Shown here: piece after piece, positions 43,481-51,681 of the stretch
Numbering within the stretch: the stretch's first letter is position 1
Layout: every line of letters starts with the position of its first letter
From: JAIYDJ01 sp031400505
GTDB lineage: Bacteria; Pseudomonadota; Alphaproteobacteria; Rhodobacterales; Rhodobacteraceae
Length of the DNA stretch: 57,235 nt
Assembly (NCBI GenBank): GCA_031400505.1
Contig: JANNPZ010000028.1
Span: 1 to 57,235 of the forward strand
Direction of reading: 5' to 3'
Translations under genes and position numbers: made by a program
Notes under the pieces: model-generated
Database searches by the model: none
Told to the model about the DNA's origin: nothing
The model's input: the letters and a program-made list of their open reading frames with translations, nothing else

Positions 43481-44607
43481 CACTGCGGCACCTCGCCTTT
43501 CCGCTGGCTGTGGGCCTGCTTTGCAGCGGCAGTCTGGGTGCGCAGCCGCTGTCACCTTCACCCGAACTCGAAGCGGCAATCGATGGCAATGTCACAAGGC
43601 TCGACATCCGCATCCCCATGGACACCACGGGTCGCAGCGCGCCGCTGTTGTGGACCGACGAGATGTCGCAGCTGGGCAGGACCTATTTCCGGTTGCATGT
43701 CGGCAGCGCAGGCGCGCCGTTTCCCGATGGGGCCGAACTGCGGCTTTTGCAAAACTCGGGTGACGTCTCGCGGATCGATCTTTCCACGCTCGGCGAGACC
43801 GGCGCGTGGAGCGACCTGATCATCGGGGGTCGGGTCCGACTGGCAGTGTCGTCCGTTTTGCCCGCCCCGGGTGCCGTGCTGGTCATCGATCAGATGCAGA
43901 CAGAGGCGCAGGGCATCGCGCTTTATTCGACATGGGGGCCAAATGAAATTCTGCCAGTCCATGCTCCGCAGGTGCCGGCGGTGGTCGCAAGCGTGGCGTC
44001 GTCCGTCGCCTTCTTGTCTTACATCGAAGGCGGGCGATCACGCTCTTGCACCGGGTTCCTGATCGCGCCGGACACTCTTCTGACCAACCAGCATTGCATC
44101 CGCAGTGCAGAAGCCTGCGCATCGATGCGCGCGGTATTCGGCTATGAATTCGCGCCGGACGGGCAGTTGGCCATGGGTCCGCAATCCGCCTGCACCGGGT
44201 TTCAGCCAGAGTTTTCGGACTTTTCAACCGATGTCACTGTGGTCAGGATCGCGCCACCGCCCGGTGACAGCTTTCCCCCTGTGGATTTGTCCGCCCTGGA
44301 CAGCGAGCCTCCGACGGGTCCGCTGTTCATCGTGCAGCACCCGACAGCGCAGCCAAAGCAAATCTCGATCACCAATTGCGGCTGGCTTGAATGGCCGGTG
44401 CCGGGCCGCGCCCCCGACACGGACTTCACCCATACATGCGATACGGCCAAAGGATCGTCCGGGGCGCCAGTGTTTGACATCGACGGCCGGCTTGTCGGCA
44501 TCCATCATTTCGGGTTTCGGGATCTGGACAACGATCTGTGGACCGAAAATCGCGCCGTGCGGATCGGGCTGATCGCCGCATGGCTTTCGGCCGTCGGCTT
44601 GCCCTGA
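43477..44607 (+). CDS. Exported trypsin-like serine protease (S1 family)
   Basis: A 376-residue exported protein (signal peptide about 1-22). The chymotrypsin-fold domain spans the C-terminal half: CTGFLIAPDTLLTNQHCI (His206), FSTDVTVVRI (Asp252) and CDTAKGSSGAPVFD (Ser328 in GSSGAP). The N-terminal 165 residues form an extra beta-rich domain (LLWTDEMSQLGRTYFRLHVGSAGAPFPDGAELRLLQ) that is not part of the S1 fold. Last gene of the protease operon; it overlaps the subtilisin stop by 4 bases. Confidence 0.86.
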   Translation: MTLRHLAFPLAVGLLCSGSLGAQPLSPSPELEAAIDGNVTRLDIRIPMDTTGRSAPLLWTDEMSQLGRTYFRLHVGSAGAPFPDGAELRLLQNSGDVSRIDLSTLGETGAWSDLIIGGRVRLAVSSVLPAPGAVLVIDQMQTEAQGIALYSTWGPNEILPVHAPQVPAVVASVASSVAFLSYIEGGRSRSCTGFLIAPDTLLTNQHCIRSAEACASMRAVFGYEFAPDGQLAMGPQSACTGFQPEFSDFSTDVTVVRIAPPPGDSFPPVDLSALDSEPPTGPLFIVQHPTAQPKQISITNCGWLEWPVPGRAPDTDFTHTCDTAKGSSGAPVFDIDGRLVGIHHFGFRDLDNDLWTENRAVRIGLIAAWLSAVGLP

Positions 44608-44723
44608 GCGGGATCAAGAACCGCTACAGGACGCGCGGACTGCGCCCGTTGTGCCCGGCTTTGGCCCATCCGCAAAGGCACCCTTGCAACCAGCGCCACA
44701 GGATCAACGTCCTGCAAGACGCC

Positions 44724-45740
44724 CTAACCGTGGGCCATCCCCCAATGTGCAAAGGCCAGTGCCAGAACCAAAAGCAAAAGCGTCTCGGCCCCGATCATCA
44801 AGAACCCTTTCGGCCCTGACGCAAACATCTGCGCCATCGACGTCTTGACACCCAAGGCAGATATTGCCGTCAGCAACATGAAACGCGACGCCTCGTTGAC
44901 CAGGTTCAAGACAATCTCGGGCAAGGGCACCACATTGCGCAGCACCATCAGTGCCATGAACATCACGACGAACCACGGCAACCGCGCAGCGCCTCCCGGC
45001 TCGTTGCGATAGCAGGTCGCCACAACGATCAGAACCAGCGGCAGCAAAGCAACCCGCAGCAACTTGGTAAACGTCGCAATGTCGCCCGCCGTATCGCTGA
45101 CCGAATAGCCGGCACCGACCACCTGCGCCACGTCATGGATCGTTGCCCCGATCAGATACCCGATCTCGATATCGCTCAGGCCCAACGTGGCAAACAGGAT
45201 CGGATAAAGCACCATCGCCACAGTCGACAGCGTTGTCACCCCGACCACCGTGAACAGGATATCTTCTTCCCGGATGCGATGTTTCGGCAGCACAGCCGCG
45301 ATCGCCAGCGCCGCCGACGCCCCGCAGATCGCCACCGAACCTCCGGTCAGCAGCCCGAACGCCAAAGGTCGCCCAAACGCCCGCGCCAGCAGGACACCCC
45401 CGCCAAGGGTCAGCAGCAACAATCCCACCACCCCCAGTATGGGCGTCAAACCGAGTTGCGAGACATCCGAAAACGTCAACCGCAACCCCAGCAGTGCCAC
45501 GCCAAACCGCAACAGGGTGCGCGATGAAAACGCGATGCCAGGCGCGGTTCTGGGGTTTTCGGCCAGAAAGTTGAACGCCATCCCGATCAGCAGCGCAAAC
45601 AGCATGGCCGGCGCGCCATAGTGTTCGGCCAGAAAACTTGATGCGAACGCGATGGTGGCGGCCAGCGTCAGCCCGCCGCGCTGTTGCACCAACCAGCCAA
45701 GCCACGCCGCGCGCGCGGATTGCGACACTTCAGTTGTCAT
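44724..45740 (-). CDS. YeiH family (UPF0324) membrane protein, putative sulfur oxyanion exporter
   Basis: A 338-residue integral membrane protein with about ten hydrophobic helices and the YeiH/UPF0324 signatures GLRLTFSDVSQLG, LLTGGSVAICGASAALAIAAVLPKH and IGATIHDVAQVVGAGYSVSD. Relatives sit in sulfonate-degradation loci and are proposed to export sulfite or sulfate. Its start overlaps the end of the HisD/HpsN-like gene by 11 bases, so it is the last gene of the leftward sulfonate operon. Export of sulfite released by CuyA is inferred. Confidence 0.85.
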   Translation of the reverse strand: MTTEVSQSARAAWLGWLVQQRGGLTLAATIAFASSFLAEHYGAPAMLFALLIGMAFNFLAENPRTAPGIAFSSRTLLRFGVALLGLRLTFSDVSQLGLTPILGVVGLLLLTLGGGVLLARAFGRPLAFGLLTGGSVAICGASAALAIAAVLPKHRIREEDILFTVVGVTTLSTVAMVLYPILFATLGLSDIEIGYLIGATIHDVAQVVGAGYSVSDTAGDIATFTKLLRVALLPLVLIVVATCYRNEPGGAARLPWFVVMFMALMVLRNVVPLPEIVLNLVNEASRFMLLTAISALGVKTSMAQMFASGPKGFLMIGAETLLLLVLALAFAHWGMAHG

Positions 45741-47037
45741 CGGTCGGGCTCAGGTCGAACTTCTGATCCGGAAAGAACTTTGCCAACCGCACATCTGCGG
45801 ACCGGGCATGCCCCTCCATCCCCTCCATTCGCGATATGCGCGCAGTAGCGACCGCCAGCGACTGCGACGCTTGCCGGGTTGCCCGCTGCCATGTCACCGT
45901 TTTCATGAACTTGTGCACAGACAAGCCGCCGGTATACCGCCCCGCACCCGATGTCGGCAGCACATGGTTTGGCCCCGAACACTTGTCGCCAAAGGCAACG
46001 GTCGTCTCTTCTCCCAAAAACAGTGATCCATAAGACCGCAACCGACGCAGCCACCAGTCCAGATCGGCGGCCTGAACGTGCAGATGTTCGGGCGCGTAAG
46101 CATCGGCCACGGCTGCCATCGCTTCTGCAGTTTCGCACAGCATGACTTCTGCATATTCGGACCAGGCCGCGTTGGCGTTTTCGGCGTTCAGCGCGGGAAG
46201 GGATGCGATCAGACGCGGCACCAGCGCCATCACCTTGTCGGCCAATGCGCGGTCGGTCGTGACCAACCAGACCGGCGAGTTGTAGCCATGTTCGGCCTGC
46301 CCGACCAGATCCCATGCAACCAGTTCCGGGTCGGCGGTGGCGTCGGCAATCACCATGCTGTCTGTCGGCCCCGCGAACATGTCGATGCCGACCTGACCGT
46401 AAAGGATGCGCTTGGCCTCGGCCACATACTGATTGCCTGGCCCCACCAGAATGTCGGCTTTGGGCAGCCCGAACAGCCCGTTGGCCATTGCCGCCACCCC
46501 CTGCACGCCTCCCAGGTTCAAGATCACATCCGCGCCGCACAGATCCATCGCAAAGATGATCGCAGGCGGAATACCGACGCCCGGACGCGGTGGCGAACAG
46601 GCGCTGATATGGGGCACACCCGCGACCTTGGCCGTGGTGATCGTCATCACCGCACTTGCGATATGGCTGTAACGCCCGCCAGGCACGTAACAGCCCGCCG
46701 ACGACACCGGGATCTGCTTTTGGCCGGCCATCAGGCCGGGCAAGATCTCGATGTTGCAATCCATGATCGTGGCCCGCTGCGCCTCGGCAAAGCGGCTGAT
46801 GTTGCGATGGGCGAAACGGATATCGTCGCGCAGCTTTGCGGGCACCAGCGCCGCTGCCTTGGCGCGGGTTTCGGGCGACACCACGATCTCGCCGTCCCAC
46901 TTGTCCAGAGATCGCGCAAACCGCACCGCTGCTGCGTCGCCGTCCCTCTCTAGTTCGGCAAGCATCTCTTCGACTGCGGCGCGCACATCCATTTGCCCCG
47001 TCTCGGCAGACCGGGTGGACTTCTTCAGGTAGATCAT
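45730..47037 (-). CDS. hpsN: HisD-family dehydrogenase, HpsN-like (sulfopropanediol 3-dehydrogenase-like)
   Basis: A 435-residue NAD-dependent, zinc-dependent alcohol dehydrogenase of the histidinol dehydrogenase fold. Zinc-site residues are in the family positions: GQAEHG (Gln247, His250), Asp351 in FGDKCSG, His410 in EGMEGHARS, and the catalytic pair Glu317-His318 in APEHLH. It begins MIYLKK like HpsN rather than like the biosynthetic HisD. HpsN oxidises (R)-2,3-dihydroxypropane-1-sulfonate to sulfolactate. The Tau/Ssu-type importer and cysteate sulfo-lyase in the same operon support a sulfonate substrate, but it is not proven to be DHPS. Confidence 0.78.
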   Translation of the reverse strand: MIYLKKSTRSAETGQMDVRAAVEEMLAELERDGDAAAVRFARSLDKWDGEIVVSPETRAKAAALVPAKLRDDIRFAHRNISRFAEAQRATIMDCNIEILPGLMAGQKQIPVSSAGCYVPGGRYSHIASAVMTITTAKVAGVPHISACSPPRPGVGIPPAIIFAMDLCGADVILNLGGVQGVAAMANGLFGLPKADILVGPGNQYVAEAKRILYGQVGIDMFAGPTDSMVIADATADPELVAWDLVGQAEHGYNSPVWLVTTDRALADKVMALVPRLIASLPALNAENANAAWSEYAEVMLCETAEAMAAVADAYAPEHLHVQAADLDWWLRRLRSYGSLFLGEETTVAFGDKCSGPNHVLPTSGAGRYTGGLSVHKFMKTVTWQRATRQASQSLAVATARISRMEGMEGHARSADVRLAKFFPDQKFDLSPTDDN

Positions 47038-47053
47038 CGTCAATCCGTTCCGC

Positions 47054-47926
47054 TTACATACGGCCCTTCCAGGGCACCAGTTTACGCTCGACAAAGCGCA
47101 TCAGAAGATCAAAGGCATAGGCGATGATGGCGATCACGATGATCCCCATGATCACGGTCGAAGTTTGCAGGAACTGGCTCGCAGTCAGCACCATGTACCC
47201 CAACCCCTTGGTCGCCGCGACCATTTCGGCGGCCACCAGCGTCGTCCAGCCAAAGCCGATCCCGATCCGCATCGCCGTCAGAATCTCGGGCAGGGCCGAG
47301 GGCAGGATCACCTGCACCATCACCTGCCAGCGGCTCGCGCCAAAGGAATAGGCGGCATGGATCTGCTCGATCGCCGCCGATTTCACCCCCGACCGCGCGC
47401 CAAGCGCCACCGGCGCCAGCACCGACAGAAAGATCAGCAGCACCTTCGACGTCTCGCCGATCCCGAACCAGATGATCATCAACGGCAGATAGGCCAAAGG
47501 CGGGATGGGCCGGTAAAACTCGATGGGCGGATCGAAGATGCCGCGGATGAACGGGCTCATCCCCATGGCCAGCCCCAAGGGGATGCCGATGACGCAGGCC
47601 AGCAGAAACGCGCCGAACACACGGGCTGCGGAAATACCGACATGTTCCAGAAACGGCGTGTTGGTGAACCCGTTGTTCCAGACAGTGATGAACTTGTTCA
47701 GCACTGCCCCCGGCCCCGGCAGGAACAACGGCTTTACCCAGCCCATATCGGTGACCAGCCACCAGACAAAAATGATCCCCAGCACCGAAGCCACCGACAG
47801 CAGCCGCGTCTCGCCCTGCCCCGGCACGCCATATGTCTCGCCGGGTTTCGTAGCGCGGGCTTTCATCAGGAAAAACAGGATGCCCCGCTTCTTGCTGGCC
47901 GTATTTGGATAGGAATGCTCGGTCAT
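47054..47926 (-). CDS. Sulfonate-type ABC transporter permease (TauC/SsuC-like)
   Basis: A 290-residue inner-membrane permease with about six helices and the binding-protein-dependent transport motif SFGASRWQVMVQVILPSALPEILTAMRIGIGFGWTTLVAAEMV (EAA loop). The residues resemble the Tau/Ssu group. It overlaps tauB by 4 bases and lies 16 bases before the HpsN-like start. It forms the pore for the periplasmic binding protein encoded upstream. Confidence 0.88.
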   Translation of the reverse strand: MTEHSYPNTASKKRGILFFLMKARATKPGETYGVPGQGETRLLSVASVLGIIFVWWLVTDMGWVKPLFLPGPGAVLNKFITVWNNGFTNTPFLEHVGISAARVFGAFLLACVIGIPLGLAMGMSPFIRGIFDPPIEFYRPIPPLAYLPLMIIWFGIGETSKVLLIFLSVLAPVALGARSGVKSAAIEQIHAAYSFGASRWQVMVQVILPSALPEILTAMRIGIGFGWTTLVAAEMVAATKGLGYMVLTASQFLQTSTVIMGIIVIAIIAYAFDLLMRFVERKLVPWKGRM

Positions 47927-48711
47927 GCTGCCGCCTCCTCGTCCGCGAAAATGATTTTCAACACGTCTTCGCGCAGCCCGATGAACTCGCGGCTGGCCTT
48001 GACCTCACGCGCGGGCACACCGCTCAGGAACTGGCGCGAAAACGGCAGATCGAACCGGTGGGTGATCCGCCCCGGACGCGGGCTCATCACGATCAGCTTG
48101 GTGCCCATGAACAGCGCCTCTTCCACCGAATGGGTGATGAAGAACACCGATTTCGCCGTTTCGTGCCAGACCTTCAGGATCAACTCTTGCGCGCGTTCCC
48201 GCGTCAGCGCATCCAGTGCACCCAGCGGCTCGTCCATCAGCAGCACCTTGGGATCACAGGTCAGCGCGCGGGCAATCCCAACCCGCTGCTGCATCCCGCC
48301 CGACAGCTTGTAAACCTTGGCCGTCTCGAAATCACCAAGCCCCAACAGTTTGATATACCCCCGCGCGATGTCATAGCGCCGGGCAGTATCGACGCCCTGC
48401 AACTTCAACCCGAAGGCCACGTTGTCGATGACGTTCAGCCACGGCATCAGCGCGTGTTTCTGAAACACCACCGCCCGGTCCGCCCCCGGCCCCTGCACCC
48501 GCCCGCCATCCAGCAGAATCTCGCCCGATGACGGCGACAGAAACCCCGCGATCAGCGACAAAAGCGTCGATTTCCCGCAGCCCGACGCACCAAGGGCTAC
48601 CACGAAATCATCGCCCTCGATCTGCAAATCGATCTGTCGCAACGCCTCGACCGGCGGGCGCCCGTCGGCAGTTGGATAGACCACCGATGCCTGCTTGACG
48701 TTCAGCCCCAT
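47923..48711 (-). CDS. Sulfonate-type ABC transporter ATPase (TauB/SsuB-like)
   Basis: A 262-residue ATP-binding subunit: Walker A GASGCGKST, Q-loop FQKHALMPWLNV, signature LSGGMQQRVGIARAL, Walker B VLLMDEP, H-loop ITHSVEEALF. The start at 48711 has an AAGGGGG ribosome site; a longer frame to 48801 lies in tauA and is rejected. Operon position between tauA and tauC is normal for Tau/Ssu importers. Confidence 0.9.
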   Translation of the reverse strand: MGLNVKQASVVYPTADGRPPVEALRQIDLQIEGDDFVVALGASGCGKSTLLSLIAGFLSPSSGEILLDGGRVQGPGADRAVVFQKHALMPWLNVIDNVAFGLKLQGVDTARRYDIARGYIKLLGLGDFETAKVYKLSGGMQQRVGIARALTCDPKVLLMDEPLGALDALTRERAQELILKVWHETAKSVFFITHSVEEALFMGTKLIVMSPRPGRITHRFDLPFSRQFLSGVPAREVKASREFIGLREDVLKIIFADEEAAA

Positions 48712-48781
48712 CGCGCCCCCTTTGCGTTGCAAGGCGGGTGCAGCCGGCGCAATGCCCCGGCTGCACCCCTGTAAGGCTGCG

Positions 48782-49768
48782 CTACTTTGCAGCGTCGGCA
48801 ATCGCCGTGTTCACAAAGCCCGAGTAATCCTCGACCGCCGCGTCGATCCGCCCGGCCTTGACCAGGAAATCGGCAGTGGTCTTCATGTTGGCCGCAGCCC
48901 CGCCCAGCCAGTTCGGCGCCATCTGTTCCGCCAGCGGGATGAAGGTGAACCCTTTCAGGATGTTCGGCACCTGATCGGCGGCGGCCCCGGTCACCTCGGC
49001 GATGGTTTTCACCTCTGCACTGTCGGCAGTCCAGGCGGCGGGATCAGCCAGATAGGCCATGTTCGCCTCGTTCATCGTCTTGGCAAAGGCCACCATCGCA
49101 TCGGCATTGGCGGAGGCAAACTCGGTGTTCACCACCCAACCGTCAAAGGTCGGAAAGCCCCAGGCCGCCGTCTGATCCGCGCCGACGATGAAGGTGCCGG
49201 TCTGGAGGATCTGGTTCTGCACCGGCTCCCAGATGAACGCCGCATCGACCTGACCCGAATCCCAGGCTGCTGCGATCTGATCGGCGGGCAGGTTGACGAT
49301 GGTGACATCCGCCTCGGCAATCCCGGCATGGCTCAGCGCGCCCATCAACGAATAATGCGCCGTCGATCCGACCGGCACCGCGACGCGCTTGCCCTTCACA
49401 TCCTCCAGCTTGGTGATGCCCGACGCCTTGGTGGCGATCATGCTTTCGGCAGTCCCCAAACCTTGGGCGATCATGAACAACTGAATCTCCAGCCCCTGGC
49501 TGGTGCCGATCGACAGGGGCGACGACCCCAGTTCGGCAACCTGCACGTCGCCGCTGGCCATCGCCGCGATCACTTCCGTGCCCGACCCGAAGGTGCGCCA
49601 TTCGATGGTCCAGCCGGTGGCAGCCTCGAAAGCGCCGGCAGCGCGGGCGACCTGCATCGGGGTCGGACTGCCAAAGTTGCCGATGATCACGGTCTCGGCC
49701 AAGGCCGCACCGGCAGTCAGGGCAAGGGTCGCTGTGCCGAGCAGGAATTTTCTGAAAGTGGTTTTCAT
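48782..49768 (-). CDS. Sulfonate-type ABC transporter substrate-binding protein (TauA-like)
   Basis: A 328-residue periplasmic binding protein with a signal peptide (cleavage about after AALA) and the TauA/SsuA look: GNFGSPTPMQVARAAGAFEAATGWTIEWRTFGSGTEVIAAMASGDVQVAELGSSPLSIGTSQGLEIQLFMIAQG and AFIWEPVQNQILQTG. The ribosome site is AAGGAG. The ligand could be taurine, cysteate, DHPS or another C2-C3 sulfonate; context points to C3. It begins 87 bases after the racemase gene ends. Confidence 0.86.
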   Translation of the reverse strand: MKTTFRKFLLGTATLALTAGAALAETVIIGNFGSPTPMQVARAAGAFEAATGWTIEWRTFGSGTEVIAAMASGDVQVAELGSSPLSIGTSQGLEIQLFMIAQGLGTAESMIATKASGITKLEDVKGKRVAVPVGSTAHYSLMGALSHAGIAEADVTIVNLPADQIAAAWDSGQVDAAFIWEPVQNQILQTGTFIVGADQTAAWGFPTFDGWVVNTEFASANADAMVAFAKTMNEANMAYLADPAAWTADSAEVKTIAEVTGAAADQVPNILKGFTFIPLAEQMAPNWLGGAAANMKTTADFLVKAGRIDAAVEDYSGFVNTAIADAAK

Positions 49769-49855
49769 GTGTTGTCTCCTTGTTGGGTAAGTCTCGCGCT
49801 TTCGCGCTTGGGGTTGGCTGTCAGGTTTTGCGCATAATCGCCGGGTCTTGGGTCG

Positions 49856-50560
49856 TCAGGCGTCAGCCTGTTCCGTTTGCAAAGCAAACGCAATGATTGC
49901 GGTCGCCAACAGGTCCAGCGTGTCAAAAGCTGTGACGCCAGATGCCACCGACCCGGCAATCAGCGAAAATTCCGTGCAGGCAATCATCTGCACGCGGCCC
50001 CCATCGGCCAGCACCTGCGCCGAGGCCGCCCCCAGCGCCTCTCGCGCGGCGTCATTGGCGCCTTGGGCCTTGAGGCTGCGAATGGACCCCAGCAGCGCCG
50101 CCTGATCCGCCGCATAAACCGGCACCAGCCCGGCCTGCGCAAAGGGGCCGTCAAACAGCCCCACTTGCCGCACCGCAGGCGAGCACAGGATGCCGACGCG
50201 CCCGCCCCTGCCCGCCAACTGAGCCGCCCGATCGATCGACAGCGCCACCATGTCGATCATGGGCACCGTCACCGCCGCCCGGATCGCCTCGGCATAATGA
50301 TGCGCCGTGTTGCAGGGCATCGCCAGCGCCAACGCCCCCGCCGCCTGCAACCGCCGCGCCATCGCCGCAAGAACCGGCCCCGGATCATCCCCTGAGCTGT
50401 CTAACAGATGCCGCAGCCGCGACGGCACCTGCGGGTTCTGGTCGACGATCAGCGGCACATGATCAGCATCGTCCTGCGCAGGCGTGGCGGCAAGGATGCG
50501 CTGCATCAAGAGCAGCGTCGCCTCCGGCCCCATGCCCCCCAGGATGCCGACCCGCCGCAT
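49856..50560 (-). CDS. Asp/Glu racemase family protein
   Basis: A 234-residue cofactor-independent racemase-fold protein. Both catalytic cysteines are in place: MPCNTAHHYA and IACTEFSLIA, with GILGGMGPEATLLLMQ at the N-terminus. Start at 50560, 1 base after the cuyA stop; a longer frame from 50599 is not needed. In an operon with cysteate sulfo-lyase it may racemise cysteate or another sulfonated amino acid, an inference. Aspartate racemase is the default alternative. Confidence 0.78.
   Translation of the reverse strand: MRRVGILGGMGPEATLLLMQRILAATPAQDDADHVPLIVDQNPQVPSRLRHLLDSSGDDPGPVLAAMARRLQAAGALALAMPCNTAHHYAEAIRAAVTVPMIDMVALSIDRAAQLAGRGGRVGILCSPAVRQVGLFDGPFAQAGLVPVYAADQAALLGSIRSLKAQGANDAAREALGAASAQVLADGGRVQMIACTEFSLIAGSVASGVTAFDTLDLLATAIIAFALQTEQADA
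49874..49890. promoter_or_regulatory. Perfect palindrome at the racemase/tauA junction
   Basis: CGTTTGC-AAA-GCAAACG, a 17-base perfect palindrome inside the last codons of the racemase gene, followed on the plus strand's left side by CAGGC-GTCA-GCCTG (49859-49872 region). It lies about 110 bases upstream of the tauA ATG. Candidate operator for an internal tau promoter. Confidence 0.4.
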
Positions 50561-50561
50561 C

Positions 50562-51569
50562 CTAGCCCGCCATGCCCGACAACACCGCATCATAACCAAA
50601 GAGCGCCGCCGACCCGCCGGTGTGCAAGAACACCACCCGCTCGCCCTTCTTGAACCGGCCCTTGCGGCAATAGTCGATCAACCCCGCCGCCCCTTTGCCG
50701 GAATAGACCGGGTCCAGCAGGATGCCTTCCAACTCGGCAAACATGCGGATCGCCTCTAGCGTATCTTCGCGCGGCACGCCGTAACCTGCGCCGACATAGT
50801 CGGTATCCGCCACCACATCGCCCCGCGCGACCACGCCCGGACAACCCAGCTTCTCCGCCGTGCGCACCGCGAGGTTGAACACGTTCTCCTCTTGCTTGGC
50901 CTTGGGCGCGCGCACCCCGAACCCCAGCAATGGGATACCCGCATTGATCGCCTTCAGCCCGACGATCAACCCCGCCTGCGTGCCCGCCGACCCTGTCGCC
51001 GTCACCAAATGGTCAATCACCATCCCGCGGTCATTGGCTTGGCCCACCAACTCGAACGCGCAATTGACATAGCCCAATGCCCCGGTCGGGTTCGACCCGC
51101 CGCCCGGGATCAGATAGACCTTCTTGCCCTGCGCCGTCATGCCCGCCGCGACGGCCTCCATCTCGGCCTGCATATCGACGCCGCCGGGGCGCTTTTCGGT
51201 GGCAGCCCCATGCAGATGATCCAGCAGCACGTTGCCGTTTAAGTTGTAGTTATGGTTGTTCGACCCCGTCCGATCCTCCAAAAGGATATGGCACGCCATC
51301 CCCAGCTTGGCCGAAAATGCCGCCGTCTGCCGCGCGTGGTTCGACTGTGTGGCACCTTGGGTCATCACCACATCGGCCCCCATCGCCTGCGCCTCGGCCA
51401 TCAGGAACTCCAGCTTGCGGGTCTTGTTGCCCCCGGTCGAAAGCCCCGTGCAGTCGTCGCGCTTGATCCAGATCTCTGGCCCGCCCAATTCGCGGCTCAG
51501 CCGGTCAAGCCGCTCCAACGGGGTCGGCAGATGCGCGAGGAACACACGGGGGAAACGGGCGAGGTGCAT
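50562..51569 (-). CDS. cuyA: L-cysteate sulfo-lyase CuyA-like PLP enzyme
   Basis: A 335-residue fold-type II PLP enzyme close to CuyA, which splits L-cysteate to pyruvate, ammonia and sulfite; D-cysteine desulfhydrase is the nearest alternative. Visible are MHLARFPRV at the N-terminus, WIKRDDCTGLSTGGNKTRKLEFL (PLP lysine Lys49), TQGATQSNHARQTAAFSAKLG, ATGSAGTQAGLIVGL and LEGILLDPVYSGKGAAGLIDYCRKGRF. The start at 51569 matches the family; ATG 51581 adds four residues. It is the first gene of the leftward sulfonate operon and diverges from a LysR gene. Confidence 0.85.
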   Translation of the reverse strand: MHLARFPRVFLAHLPTPLERLDRLSRELGGPEIWIKRDDCTGLSTGGNKTRKLEFLMAEAQAMGADVVMTQGATQSNHARQTAAFSAKLGMACHILLEDRTGSNNHNYNLNGNVLLDHLHGAATEKRPGGVDMQAEMEAVAAGMTAQGKKVYLIPGGGSNPTGALGYVNCAFELVGQANDRGMVIDHLVTATGSAGTQAGLIVGLKAINAGIPLLGFGVRAPKAKQEENVFNLAVRTAEKLGCPGVVARGDVVADTDYVGAGYGVPREDTLEAIRMFAELEGILLDPVYSGKGAAGLIDYCRKGRFKKGERVVFLHTGGSAALFGYDAVLSGMAG

Positions 51570-51650
51570 GATGAATTCCATCTTAAACTTGTCAACTTTG
51601 ACTATTGCAGATGGATTTCCGGACTTCAAATTCGAACTTGGCCAGTTATC

Positions 51651-51665
51651 ATGCAAATCTTGCAT
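51651..51665. promoter_or_regulatory. LysR-type T-N11-A palindrome between cuyA and its regulator
   Basis: ATGCAA-ATC-TTGCAT, perfect inverted repeat, containing T-N11-A (51652-51664). It sits 17 bases before the LysR ATG and about 80 bases upstream of cuyA in the divergent spacer. This is the usual form of an LTTR binding site. A second near-palindrome TTCAAATTCGAA lies at 51625-51636. Confidence 0.6.
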
Positions 51666-51681
51666 GTTCGGGAGAAGCGCG

